A DNA stretch of 26,426 nucleotides, taken from the NCBI GenBank assembly GCA_017411905.1, contig JAFQPB010000043.1, forward strand, positions 1 through 26,426, written 5' to 3'. The notes under the pieces were generated by a model. That model did no database searches. It was not told the origin of the DNA and was given only the letters and a program-made list of their open reading frames with translations. The DNA comes from Oscillospiraceae bacterium. GTDB taxonomy: Bacteria; Bacillota_A; Clostridia; Oscillospirales; Oscillospiraceae. The position numbers were made by a program, and so were the translations under genes. Shown in pieces: positions 15,471 to 23,420 of this stretch (position 1 is the first letter of the stretch; every line of letters begins with the position of its first letter).

Positions 15471-15715
15471 CATTAGGAACAGTGACCGGAGCAGTATGGT
15501 CCACCCGTAAGGCAAACTGCCTGATGGGACAGACCTTTCTTGTGGTAAAAACGGATGCGGGAGAGATCGTGGCGGCAGACCACGTGGGCGCAGGGGACGG
15601 AGACCGGGTACTGCTGGTCACCGGCACAGTAGCTTCCCGTTTTTGTATGGAGGCACCGGTGGATGCGGCGGTGGTAGCCATCATCGATCAGGAGGGCAAA
15701 AATGTCGGCACATAG
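15467..15715 (+). CDS. eutN: Microcompartment vertex protein EutN (BMV)
   Basis: 82-residue EutN/CcmL-family pentamer expected to cap the vertices of the shell. Seen: LGTVTGAVWSTRKANCLMG, VKTDAGEIVAADHVGAGDGDRVLLV, and the diagnostic ending APVDAAVVAIID. It has no ATG at the proper position: the TTG at 15467-15469 is chosen because GGAGGG (15455-15460) is 6 nt upstream and the product then begins as EutN proteins do. The in-frame ATG at 15212 would add 85 unrelated residues inside the previous gene. The TTG overlaps the preceding stop, and the end overlaps eutH by 14 nt. Confidence 0.92.
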   Translation: MTLGTVTGAVWSTRKANCLMGQTFLVVKTDAGEIVAADHVGAGDGDRVLLVTGTVASRFCMEAPVDAAVVAIIDQEGKNVGT

Positions 15716-16778
15716 TATCCTGATCGCTGTAATGGCAGCTTTTGCGGTACTGGGTGCGCTGGATCGGATATTCGGAAACCGGATAGGACTGGGCAAGCAG
15801 TTTGAGGAAGGAATCCTCGCTATGGGCTCCCTTGCGCTGGCGATGGTGGGTATTATCTCTTTTTCTCCTGTCCTTGCTACCCTGCTTCGCCCGGTGGTGG
15901 TGCCCGTATATACCTTTTTGGGCGCAGACCCGGCTATGTTTGCAGGCTCAATCCTTGCCTGCGATATGGGCGGCGGCGCGCTGGCGCGGGAAATGGCAAA
16001 TGACCCGGCCGTTGCGGATTTGGGCGGTGTGCTCTGCGGCTCGATGCTGGGCGCGACGGTGGTTTTTACCATTCCTGTGGCACTGGGGATACTCCGGGAG
16101 AAGGACAGACCTTATTTTGCAAAAGGTGCGCTGTGCGGCATCGTTACCATCCCGGTAGGTATTTTGATCGGCGGCTTGGTGGCGGGCTACCCCATTATTA
16201 CGGTTTTGCGAAACTTAATTCCTGTGGTTCTTTTGGCACTGCTGATAGCCCTTGGCCTTTGGCGGGCGGAAAAAGCAATGATAAAAGGCTTTACCGTCTT
16301 TGGGAAAGGGGTGCTGGCAGTGATTACCGTAGGGCTCGGTGCCGCCATTGTGGAAAAGCTCACAGGCTTTGTGCTGATTCCCGGAATGAATCCCATCGAG
16401 GACGGCTTCAAAACGGTGGGGGAGATCGCCATCGTGCTGGCCGGTGCATTTCCGCTGGTCTATGCCATCACAAAGGTGCTGAAGAAACCCCTTATGGGGC
16501 TTGGAAAGCGGCTGCGGGTCAATGAAACGGCAGCAGCGGGACTGGTAGCAAGCCTTGCCAATTCCATTGCCACCTTTGGCCTTATCAAGGATATGGACGA
16601 CCGGGGCAAGGTGGTAAATATGGCCTTTGCAGTTTCTGCGGCTTTCGTTTTTGGCGACCATCTGGGCTTTGCGGCAGGCTTTGCACCAGCTATGCTGCTG
16701 CCGTTGATCGTAGGTAAGCTCACTGCGGGTATTTGCGCCGTGGTTGTAGCACTGTTACTCACACGAGAGAAACGGTAA
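15702..16778 (+). CDS. eutH: Ethanolamine transporter EutH
   Basis: 358-residue integral membrane protein for ethanolamine uptake. Seen: about ten hydrophobic segments spread along the length, with family motifs LDRIFGNRIGLGKQFEEGI (19-37), GSILACDMGGGALA, LANSIATFGLIKDMDDRGKVVN and FVFGDHLGFAAGF. The start follows GGAGGGCAAAA inside the eutN end, so it is translationally coupled. It is the last gene of the eut operon. No U-rich terminator hairpin is visible after it; the long family-C palindrome at 16801-16922 follows instead. Confidence 0.95.
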   Translation: MSAHSILIAVMAAFAVLGALDRIFGNRIGLGKQFEEGILAMGSLALAMVGIISFSPVLATLLRPVVVPVYTFLGADPAMFAGSILACDMGGGALAREMANDPAVADLGGVLCGSMLGATVVFTIPVALGILREKDRPYFAKGALCGIVTIPVGILIGGLVAGYPIITVLRNLIPVVLLALLIALGLWRAEKAMIKGFTVFGKGVLAVITVGLGAAIVEKLTGFVLIPGMNPIEDGFKTVGEIAIVLAGAFPLVYAITKVLKKPLMGLGKRLRVNETAAAGLVASLANSIATFGLIKDMDDRGKVVNMAFAVSAAFVFGDHLGFAAGFAPAMLLPLIVGKLTAGICAVVVALLLTREKR

Positions 16779-16800
16779 AAATGGACGATTACCTCTGCGA

Positions 16801-16922
16801 CTGTCATCCTGAGCGAAGCACGAAGTGCGTAGTCGAAGGATCTTCGCACCGAATATCTACACCGCATCGACGATAATGCGTAGATTCTTCGACTCCGGCT
16901 ACGCCTCTGCTCAGAATGACAG
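16801..16922. repeat. Long imperfect palindrome, family C
   Basis: Left arm begins CTGTCATCCTGAGC and right arm ends GCTCAGAATGACAG. The minus-strand reading of the right half parallels the left: GTAGTCGAAGGATCT versus GGAGTCGAAGAATCT. The element is about 120 bp with internal sub-hairpins and no open gene. It lies between eutH and the metG promoter and may act as a transcription end or RNA-stability structure for the eut operon. Confidence 0.75.
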
Positions 16923-16952
16923 AGGCGTGGTTGTGTGCTGAGAAAATTATCG

Positions 16953-16982
16953 TTGACAAACAGCTATCCTGCGGTCTATAAT
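16953..16982 (+). promoter_or_regulatory. Sigma-A promoter of the metG leader
   Basis: -35 TTGACA (16953-16958), 18-nt spacer, -10 TATAAT (16977-16982), both perfect. Transcription should start near 16989, just before the T-box leader. Confidence 0.88.
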
Positions 16983-17160
16983 ACTATATTATAATGAAAA
17001 GCGATGAACAGAAGAGTATGCCTGCGGAAGCGGTCAGAGAGCCCTGTGTGGTGGAAATGGGTACGGGAAAGCGGCAGAAGATGGTCTGGGAGCTAAAGTG
17101 TCGATAGGTAGGCATTTTCGGGTGCGCCCGTTAAAGCGTTTTGAAGGCAAATTTCTCTAT

Positions 17161-17200
17161 AGATTGCCACACCAGTCTGCGGACTGGTTCGCAATGACAG
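17161..17200 (-). repeat. Palindromic repeat B2 inside the T-box leader
   Basis: AGATTGCCAC, inner hairpin ACCAGTC-TGCG-GACTGGT, then TCGCAATGACAG. The minus-strand reading CTGTCATTGCGA...GTGGCAATCT matches B1 at 6019-6055 at both ends, while the inner stem differs. Confidence 0.8.
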
Positions 17201-17239
17201 GGATATTTTGCGAATCAAGGTGGTACCGCGGTAAATTTT

Positions 17240-17278
17240 ATCGCCCTTGGAAGAGCCAAGGGCGATTTTCTATTTTTT
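17240..17278 (+). terminator. T-box regulated terminator of metG
   Basis: Stem ATCGCCCTTGG with CCAAGGGCGAT, loop AAGAG, followed by TTTCTATTTTTT. It is mutually exclusive with the T-box antiterminator because the CCTT arm is shared. Confidence 0.9.
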
Positions 17279-17291
17279 AGGAGGAACAAAT

Positions 17292-19253
17292 ATGCAAGAA
17301 AAGAAACCTTATTATATTTCTACAGCCATCGCATACACCTCGGCAAAGCCCCACATTGGCAATACTTATGAAATCGTACTTGCCGATGCTATTGCCCGCT
17401 ATAAGCGGCAGGCGGGCTTCGATGTGTATTTCCAGACCGGCACCGATGAACACGGTCAGAAAATTCAGGAAAAGGCCGAGGCTGCAGGCGTGACCCCTCA
17501 GGAATATGTGGACAATGTGGCCGGTCAGATCAAGAACATTTGGGACCTGATGAACACCACTTATGACCGCTTCGTCCGCACCACAGATCCGGAGCATAAG
17601 AAGAAAGTTCAGCGTATCTTCGAGAAGATGTATGAAAAGGGCGATATTTATAAGGGTAAGTATGTGGGTAAGTACTGCACACCCTGCGAATCCTTTTGGA
17701 CAGAGAGCCAGCTGGTGGACGGCAAGTGCCCTGACTGCGGCCGGGAATGCGTAGATGCCGAGGAAGAGGCCTATTTCTTCAAGATGAGCAAGTATGCCGA
17801 CCAGCTGATGAAGCATATTGAAGAGCATCCCGACTTTATCCAGCCGGAGAGCCGGAAAAACGAGATGATCAACAACTTCTTAAAGCCCGGTCTGCAGGAT
17901 CTGTGTGTGTCCCGCTCGAGCTTTACTTGGGGCGTGCCCCTGACCTTTGCCCCCGGCCACGTCAGCTATGTGTGGCTGGATGCGCTCAGCAACTATATCA
18001 CCTTCTGCGGCTACGACCCCGACGGCAATCATGACGAGCATTATAAGAAGTTCTGGCCGGCTGATCTGCACCTGATCGGCAAGGACATCGTCCGTTTCCA
18101 CACCATTTACTGGCCCATTTTCCTGATGAGTATGGGCGAGGAGCTGCCTAAGCAGGTCTTCGGTCATCCCTGGCTGCTGGTCAAGGGCGACAAGATGAGC
18201 AAGTCCTTGGGGAACGTCATCTATGCGGACGATTTGGTGGAGCTGTTTGGCGTGGATGCAGTGCGTTATTTCGTGCTCCACGAAATGCCTTTTGCCGCCG
18301 ACGGCATTATGACCTATGAGCTGATCATCGAGCGTATTAACTCTGAGCTTGCCAACATTCTCGGCAACCTGGTCAACCGTACCATCGCGATGAACAATAA
18401 GTACTTTGACGGTATCGTGCAGGCACCTTCCGTCCCTGATGCTTTGGATGAAGAGCTGAAAGCCGTTGCCCTCGCTATGCCCGGCAAGGTGGAGCAGAAG
18501 ATGAACGAGCTGAAGGTTGCCGATGCCATCGATGAAATTTTCGTACTGCTGCGCCGCGCCAATAAGTATATTGACGAGACGGCCCCATGGGCACTTGCCA
18601 AGAGCGAGGAGAACAAGGCGCGTCTTGGTACAGTGCTGTATAATCTCTTGGAGTCTATCCGCTTTGCGGCGGTGGCACTGGAGCCCTACCTGCCCGATAC
18701 CTCCAAGAAGATATTGGCGCAAATTAAGTGCGAAAACGGCGGCCTTGAGAGCCTGAAGGCATTTGGCGCAATGGCGGCCGGTACCAAGCTGGATGCACCG
18801 GAAATTCTCTTTGCCCGACTGGATATGGAGAAGAAACTGGCGGAAATCGACGCTTTTAATGCAGAAAAAGCGAAGGCAAAGCTGCCTCCGCTGGAAATTG
18901 AGCCGTATTGCGAAGAGACGGTGGATTTCGATACCTTCTGCAAGAGCGATATGCGGGCTGTGAAGGTCAAGGACTGTCAGCCGGTAAAGAAGTCCGATAA
19001 GCTTTTGCAGTTTACCTTGGACGACGGCACAGGCGTAGACCGCCAAATCCTCTCCGGCATTGCGAAATTCTATAAGCCGGAGGAGCTGATCGGCAAGACC
19101 TTGGTGGCCATCACCAACCTGCCGCCCCGGAAGATGATGGGTCGGGAGTCCTGCGGTATGCTGATCTCTGCAGTCCACACCGAAAAGGGCGAGGAAAAGC
19201 TGAACCTTCTGATGGTAGACGATGCCATCCCCGCCGGCGCAAAGCTTTGCTAA
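17292..19253 (+). CDS. metG: Methionyl-tRNA synthetase
   Basis: 653-residue class I synthetase that charges tRNA-Met. Seen: the HIGH-box variant AKPHIGNTY (His21), zinc knuckle Cys129/Cys132 and Cys146/Cys149 in the connective domain, the KMSKS loop (301-305), the anticodon-binding helical domain, and a C-terminal EMAP II/Trbp111-like tRNA-binding OB domain (DFDTFCKSDMRAVKVKDC to the end; GRESCGMLISA). The frame is open 15 codons upstream into the terminator, but the ATG at 17292-17294 follows TAGGAGGAACAAAT and gives the usual start. Expression is controlled by the T-box leader. A hairpin at 19262-19293 ends the unit. Confidence 0.98.
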   Translation: MQEKKPYYISTAIAYTSAKPHIGNTYEIVLADAIARYKRQAGFDVYFQTGTDEHGQKIQEKAEAAGVTPQEYVDNVAGQIKNIWDLMNTTYDRFVRTTDPEHKKKVQRIFEKMYEKGDIYKGKYVGKYCTPCESFWTESQLVDGKCPDCGRECVDAEEEAYFFKMSKYADQLMKHIEEHPDFIQPESRKNEMINNFLKPGLQDLCVSRSSFTWGVPLTFAPGHVSYVWLDALSNYITFCGYDPDGNHDEHYKKFWPADLHLIGKDIVRFHTIYWPIFLMSMGEELPKQVFGHPWLLVKGDKMSKSLGNVIYADDLVELFGVDAVRYFVLHEMPFAADGIMTYELIIERINSELANILGNLVNRTIAMNNKYFDGIVQAPSVPDALDEELKAVALAMPGKVEQKMNELKVADAIDEIFVLLRRANKYIDETAPWALAKSEENKARLGTVLYNLLESIRFAAVALEPYLPDTSKKILAQIKCENGGLESLKAFGAMAAGTKLDAPEILFARLDMEKKLAEIDAFNAEKAKAKLPPLEIEPYCEETVDFDTFCKSDMRAVKVKDCQPVKKSDKLLQFTLDDGTGVDRQILSGIAKFYKPEELIGKTLVAITNLPPRKMMGRESCGMLISAVHTEKGEEKLNLLMVDDAIPAGAKLC

Positions 19254-19261
19254 TAACCGCA

Positions 19262-19293
19262 AAAAGCTCCCCTTGGGCCCAAGGGGAGCTTTT
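19262..19293. terminator. Terminator after metG
   Basis: Perfect 32-nt palindrome (AAAAGCTCCCCTTGGG and its complement) with TTTTG following, 8 nt after the metG stop. The T-tract is short but the A/T ends fit a rho-independent terminator. Confidence 0.8.
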
Positions 19294-19323
19294 GTTCCGT
19301 CCATTTTTGTGCATATTTCTACA

Positions 19324-19352
19324 TTGCATTTGGGAATTCGCTATAGTATAAT
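19324..19352 (+). promoter_or_regulatory. Sigma-A promoter of the lipoprotein gene
   Basis: -35 TTGCAT (19324-19329), exactly 17 nt, -10 TATAAT (19347-19352). It lies 52 nt upstream of the start codon and downstream of the metG terminator. Confidence 0.78.
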
Positions 19353-19404
19353 AAATTTGTATGCAAAATACCCCCAAAAAATACATAAAAAGAAGGTTAT
19401 CGCT

Positions 19405-21120
19405 ATGAAAAAACGCATTGCCCTCCTCCTCTGTCTTGCGATGCTTGCCGGTATGCTCGCTGGCTGCGACGTAAGCATCGACAGCATCCTCTCTATGTTT
19501 TCAAAACCTGAAACGACCAAAACAGAAACAGGCCTTGCTGCTGTAAGAAAGGCTGAAAAAGGTACCTTTGTTATAGCTGAGGGCGTGGTGGCGCGAATCA
19601 CCTATGCCCTTGGACAGAAGCCTGCGGGCTTTATTTTGGTAGACGATACCGCTTCTATCTATGTTTACGACAGTGAGCTGGCAGCCCAAGTCAAGGAAGG
19701 AAACAAAATCACAATTCAAGCCGAGAAGGATTACTGGATTTTGGAAAGCGAGCAAGCAAACGCAGAAAAATTCGGCTATATAGGCTGTAATCAGCTAAAA
19801 AATCCCATCCTTATCAGCAATGACGAGGGCAGCCATGCCTTTGACACAAGCTGGATGGAAACGACTACGGTTAAAGAGATCGTTGACACGCCTGTTACCA
19901 CTGATATTTCCAGCAAGGTTTTCAAGGTTACTGCGCAGGTCAAGAGAGTGGATGGCAACGGCTTTGTCAACTATTATATTAACGATTTGGACGGCAAGAC
20001 CGGCAGCTATATTTACACCCAGTGCAACGGCAGTGATTTTGCTTGGTTGGATGAATTTGACGGCAAGATCTGCACCGTTAACTTGACTGCGCTCAATGCA
20101 AAATCCTCCGCCTCCGGCTGCGTTTGGCGCTTCCTGCCCGTAGCGGTAGTGGATGAGGGCTTTGATGTAAATACCGTAAACTTTGCAGAGAATGCAGTAA
20201 AGCTCTACGGCATTCCCCAGTTCCTGAGGGTGTACACCGGCAACCCCGCTATGGGGCTGATTACCTCTGTTGACAACGAGCTGCTGGGATACACCGGTGC
20301 GGTGCTCAGCTATACCTCCAGCGACAGTGCAGTTATCAGCATTGACGGCAATGTGATGAACTGCCTTGCCAGCGGTACGGTTCAGATTACTGTTACTGCC
20401 ACACATAACGGTGTGACTTACTCCGAGGATGTGACCATCGAGGTAAAAATGGATCAGGCAGAGGTACAGTACAGCACAGTTGACGATGCCATCAAGACCG
20501 CGCTTAACGAAAAGGTCACCGTCAAGGGCATTGTGGGACCTTCTATTGTTGCTCCGGAGAAGACAGGCTTTTACTTAATTGATGAAACCGGTGTGATCGT
20601 GGTTCTTACTGATGCTGATACGATGACTGCTTTAGAAATAGGTTATGAGGTTATTATCGAAGGAAACCGTGACCGTTTGCATGACAACACCGGTAGCCAT
20701 GCCGGACAGACTTGTATTTCCGGAGCGGCTGTGAAGGCCAACAATTACGGAAGCCACGAGTACCCTACTACCAGCTTTGACGGTGCGCTGTCTGTTGAGG
20801 ATTTCTACAACTTGGACAAAACGGTTGATTTTACAACCTCTGTGTTCCTTGTGACCGGCTATGTTGTTGTCGAAGAGGCAGCTTACTACACAAATATCTA
20901 TATCTCCAATAGCAGTACATATAGTAAATCTAATATTAATGTGCGTCTTTACTGTTCCAATGCGAAACAATACGACTGGCTGAAAGCCTATGTAGGTCAG
21001 GAAGTTACCGTAGAAATGTCTCCCACAAATTATAATAACAAGAATTATTATACCGGCTGCGTATTGGCGGTTGTCCACGCAGATGGCACAAAGACCGTCA
21101 ATACTCTGAATTTTAACTAA
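19405..21120 (+). CDS. Surface lipoprotein with duplicated OB-like modules and a Big2-like domain
   Basis: 571-residue exported lipoprotein of unknown function. Seen: a signal peptide KKRIALLLCLAMLAGMLAGC with lipobox LAGC and Cys21 as lipidation site; a beta-rich region (about 50-265); an Ig-like Big2 segment (about 285-348: YTSSDSAVISIDG, CLASGTVQITVTAT); and a second beta-rich region (about 355-571). The two beta-rich halves are related: GFILVDDTASIYVYD versus GFYLIDETGVIVVLTD, and the endings VNTVNFA versus VNTLNFN. Each half looks like two OB-type folds. The longer open frame starting at 19222 is rejected, since the ATG at 19405 has AGAAGG upstream and gives the signal peptide. It is monocistronic. 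Confidence 0.88.
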   Translation: MKKRIALLLCLAMLAGMLAGCDVSIDSILSMFSKPETTKTETGLAAVRKAEKGTFVIAEGVVARITYALGQKPAGFILVDDTASIYVYDSELAAQVKEGNKITIQAEKDYWILESEQANAEKFGYIGCNQLKNPILISNDEGSHAFDTSWMETTTVKEIVDTPVTTDISSKVFKVTAQVKRVDGNGFVNYYINDLDGKTGSYIYTQCNGSDFAWLDEFDGKICTVNLTALNAKSSASGCVWRFLPVAVVDEGFDVNTVNFAENAVKLYGIPQFLRVYTGNPAMGLITSVDNELLGYTGAVLSYTSSDSAVISIDGNVMNCLASGTVQITVTATHNGVTYSEDVTIEVKMDQAEVQYSTVDDAIKTALNEKVTVKGIVGPSIVAPEKTGFYLIDETGVIVVLTDADTMTALEIGYEVIIEGNRDRLHDNTGSHAGQTCISGAAVKANNYGSHEYPTTSFDGALSVEDFYNLDKTVDFTTSVFLVTGYVVVEEAAYYTNIYISNSSTYSKSNINVRLYCSNAKQYDWLKAYVGQEVTVEMSPTNYNNKNYYTGCVLAVVHADGTKTVNTLNFN

Positions 21121-21133
21121 AATAACCCATAAA

Positions 21134-21169
21134 ATAACCCTCGGAAAAAGCACTTTTTCCGGGGGTTAT
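21134..21169. terminator. Hairpin between convergent lipoprotein and araC genes
   Basis: ATAACCC-T-CGGAAAAAG, loop CA, CTTTTTCCG-G-GGGTTAT. Strong stem, no clear T-tract, placed 13 nt after the lipoprotein stop and 8 nt after the araC stop on the other strand, so probably a shared bidirectional end. Confidence 0.7.
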
Positions 21170-21176
21170 CCTATGT

Positions 21177-22403
21177 TTATTGTACCGCTTGCCGGAACTC
21201 CCGGGGGGTCATACCGGTCTCTTTTTTGAATAGCTTGGAGAAGTAGTGGACATCACCAAGGCCGCAGTGCTGGGCGACAGTCTGAATTTGCAGGCGGGTA
21301 TTTTCCAAAAGATGCTTGGCATAATTGATCCGCTGGCGAATAATATAAGCTGTGACAGTCATACCGGCCTCTTTCTTAAAGAGAGAGGACAGGTAGCTGC
21401 TGTTGATGTTCAGCTCGTCTGCCAAATACCGCAGGCTCAGCGGCGCGGCAAGGTCGGCATCTACGCAGATCATCGCCTTTTGGACGGCGGGGGAGTAGCT
21501 CTTTGCCGAGTGGTTTTTTACCAGCCGGCAGTAAGACCGCGCCATACTGCCGATCATCGCGGGGCAGGCGGCAGGGGAGGCAAGCTGTTCGATCTTTGCC
21601 GCAAAGTCAGAGGAAACGCTGTCTAAATAGACGGGGTGGACACCGCCCTGCTCAGCGGCCTTCCGAAACAGCGTATTGGTGATGATACAGTAATTCTTTA
21701 GAGTGCGAAGATGGTCGGGCAGACGTTTGTCGAAAACGGCAGCGGTAATTCTGCCTAAGTGGGTGTCTACTTTTTTAAGGTTGCCGGTACGGACGGCATC
21801 CATCATCGCATTCTCACCGGCATACCGCTTTTCGATCATATCTACATTCCACTGGGTACTTACCTCCTCGGAGGAGAGGATATTCTGCCGGAAGGCGGTA
21901 AAATCTGAAAGGGTGTCCCGGTTAAAGGTGGCATAAGTAAAGCCATCAACACCCCAAAGCCGCTCGTAGAAGATGGTCAGCAGAAGCTGTACGTGACTTT
22001 CCGGATCAATGACCGGTAAAGAGGAATAGTATTTCTGCAGGAATTTCTGTTGGGCAGAGGGGATATCCAAGGCTTCTGTCAGCTCCAAAACAGTCTGCGC
22101 AGAGACTTCCTTTTCCAAATAAGGGCCAAATACCAGCAGAGACGCCGGCTGGACGTTGGGAAGAAGCAGATAAGTGTACTTGAGGAACAGCCGGTCGGTG
22201 ATGGAATAGACAGTTTCCTCTTGAAGCTCCGGCAAGTATTCCCGCAGAGGAACAGAAATATCCTCCGTTTCTGCAAGGCCGGGGATGTACACCTGTGAGA
22301 CGAGGAGTTGGGAGAGAGGTGCGTTGGGGTCCACGGTGGTGACAGAGCTGCCGATTCGGCGGAAAAGGTCAGTCAGCAGCTGAAGCTCGGCACGATATTC
22401 CAT
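21177..22403 (-). CDS. AraC-family transcriptional regulator
   Basis: 408-residue regulator. The C-terminal approximately 94 residues carry two helix-turn-helix motifs of the AraC/XylS type: LRYLADELNINSSYLSSLFK and IQTVAQHCGLGDVHYFSKLF, ending KETGMTPREFRQ. The long N-terminal region (1-300) has no motif I recognise and presumably senses a ligand. The start at 22401-22403 follows GGAGGTATTTT; ten further upstream codons lack such a site. It is divergent from the symporter-GH2 operon, so it most likely activates that operon in response to a glycoside. Its own 5' UTR holds a TTGACAA-AA-TTGTCAA palindrome. Confidence 0.93.
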   Translation of the reverse strand: MEYRAELQLLTDLFRRIGSSVTTVDPNAPLSQLLVSQVYIPGLAETEDISVPLREYLPELQEETVYSITDRLFLKYTYLLLPNVQPASLLVFGPYLEKEVSAQTVLELTEALDIPSAQQKFLQKYYSSLPVIDPESHVQLLLTIFYERLWGVDGFTYATFNRDTLSDFTAFRQNILSSEEVSTQWNVDMIEKRYAGENAMMDAVRTGNLKKVDTHLGRITAAVFDKRLPDHLRTLKNYCIITNTLFRKAAEQGGVHPVYLDSVSSDFAAKIEQLASPAACPAMIGSMARSYCRLVKNHSAKSYSPAVQKAMICVDADLAAPLSLRYLADELNINSSYLSSLFKKEAGMTVTAYIIRQRINYAKHLLENTRLQIQTVAQHCGLGDVHYFSKLFKKETGMTPREFRQAVQ

Positions 22404-22417
22404 AAAATACCTCCAAA

Positions 22418-22433
22418 TTGACAAAATTGTCAA
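22418..22433. promoter_or_regulatory. Palindrome TTGACAA-AA-TTGTCAA, possible operator
   Basis: Perfect 7-bp arms around AA in the araC leader, just upstream of its ribosome-binding site and downstream of its predicted transcription start. A binding site or mRNA hairpin is possible; which protein would bind is unknown. Confidence 0.4.
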
Positions 22434-22455
22434 AAATTTTACACTTGATAAATCT

Positions 22456-22484
22456 ATTATAGTGCAAAATTATCAGCCTGTCCA
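22456..22484 (-). promoter_or_regulatory. Sigma-A promoter of araC-family gene
   Basis: Minus strand -35 TGGACA (22479-22484), 17-nt spacer, -10 TATAAT (22456-22461). Confidence 0.7.
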
Positions 22485-22537
22485 GCGTTTTTGTTAGAAA
22501 AAAACAAAAAATTTACAAAAAGAGCAAAAGATTATCT

Positions 22538-22566
22538 CTTACAGTTGCGAATAGATATAGTATAAT
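22538..22566 (+). promoter_or_regulatory. Promoter of the symporter-GH2 operon
   Basis: -10 TATAAT (22561-22566) with a poor -35 CTTACA (22538-22543) at 17 nt. A weak -35 fits a promoter needing the adjacent AraC activator. The A-rich stretch 22500-22530 upstream could be the activator site. Confidence 0.6.
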
Positions 22567-22622
22567 GAAAATAATGTTTTGCGCCCTTTGTAAGGGTAAA
22601 ATAAAAACAGGAGGAATAAAAA

Positions 22623-23420
22623 GTGGAAAAAAGAAAGTTTGGTATGCGGGATGCGCTCGCATACGCAGCCGGTGACCTTGGCTGTAATATGAGCTTTGCG
22701 CTCAAGGGCACAATGGCGCTGTTCTGGACGCAGGTTATGGGTATGAGTGCATGGTACTCCCTGCTTCTGGTTATCGTTCAGGTTTGGGATGCGATCAACG
22801 ACCCCCTGATCGGCTCTATGATCGATGCGGACAGACGTCAGTATAAGCGCAACAAGTTCCTGCAGTACATCTGGGTAGGCTCCATCGGTCTGATCGTAGG
22901 CGGTGCTTGCTGCTTCCTGCCCTTCCCCCAAGCTCCCGTATGGGCGAAGTTCATCATCTTCATCGCGGGTTACGTTGTATGGGATGCTTTCTATACCATC
23001 GCAAATGTTCCCTACGGCTCTCTGCTGTCCTTGATCTCCAAGGAGCCCGCTGACCGCGCAAGCCTTTCTGCATGGCGTTCTATCGGTTCTTTGGCCGGTA
23101 ATATGATCCCTATGGTTATCCTGAAGTTCATCATTTACAATAAGGATAACACACTCAATGGCAATATGGTTTTCCTGTCTGCCTTTGTTATGGGTATTTT
23201 GGGCTTTATTTGCTTCCAGTTTATGATCAGAAACACGGTTATCCGTGTGGAAGAGGAAGTAAAGTGCAACGAGGATCAGCCTAAATTCAATGTTATTAAG
23301 GCTATGGGCAACTTCCTGAAGAACCGTCCTGCTGTTGGCGCCATTGGCTGCTATGGGTATGTTCATCGGTATGCAGGGCGCTACCACTGCTGTGGATGTT
23401 ACCTTCCAGGTTTATTTTAA
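22623..23420 (+). pseudogene. GPH-family sugar:cation symporter, N-terminal part (frameshifted)
   Basis: First half of a MelB/UidB-like glycoside-pentoside-hexuronide symporter. Seen: RKFGMRDALAYAAGDLGCNM (start), the GPH signature WDAINDPLIGSMID (about 58-71), PYGSLLSLIS, and about six membrane segments. The GTG start follows GGAGGAATAAAAA. The frame is sound to about residue 236 (FLKNRP); the remaining codons to the stop at 23418-23420 are out of frame and read as nonsense. The true continuation (LLAPLAAMGMF) is in the +1 frame from 23332. Dropping a single base near 23328-23332 would restore a normal protein of about 478 residues, so this is either a real lesion, a sequencing error in the CTGCTG tract, or recoding. 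Confidence 0.85.

Larger units (their letters stand above)
16990..17291 (+). promoter_or_regulatory. Methionine T-box riboswitch leader of metG
   Basis: The leader begins with the Stem I pattern GCGATGAACAGAAGAGTAT, has an AGAGAG bulge, and a specifier loop CAGAAGATGGTCTGGGAG with Met codon ATG at 17081-17083. A CGGGTGCGCCCGTTAAAG element follows, then the conserved T-box AAGGTGGTACCGCGG (17217-17231), whose AAGG can pair with CCTT of the terminator 5' arm as antiterminator. Uncharged tRNA-Met should favour readthrough into metG. A family-B palindrome (17161-17200) is inserted between the Stem II/III region and the antiterminator. The short open frames here are not genes. Confidence 0.92.

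Noticed and set aside
16460..16867. Minus-strand frame ending in the family-C repeat
   Set aside because: Mostly antisense to eutH and starts in the repeat; no coding support.
17098..17280. 60-codon open frame in the metG leader
   Set aside because: It runs through the T-box, repeat B2 and the terminator, all structured RNA elements; not a leader peptide with regulatory codons.
17880..19304. Minus-strand open frame of 474 codons
   Set aside because: Antisense to metG; no motif or ribosome-binding site.
22583..22600. CCCTTTGTAAGGG hairpin in the symporter leader as a riboswitch
   Set aside because: Too small, with no conserved aptamer features; at most a minor leader hairpin.
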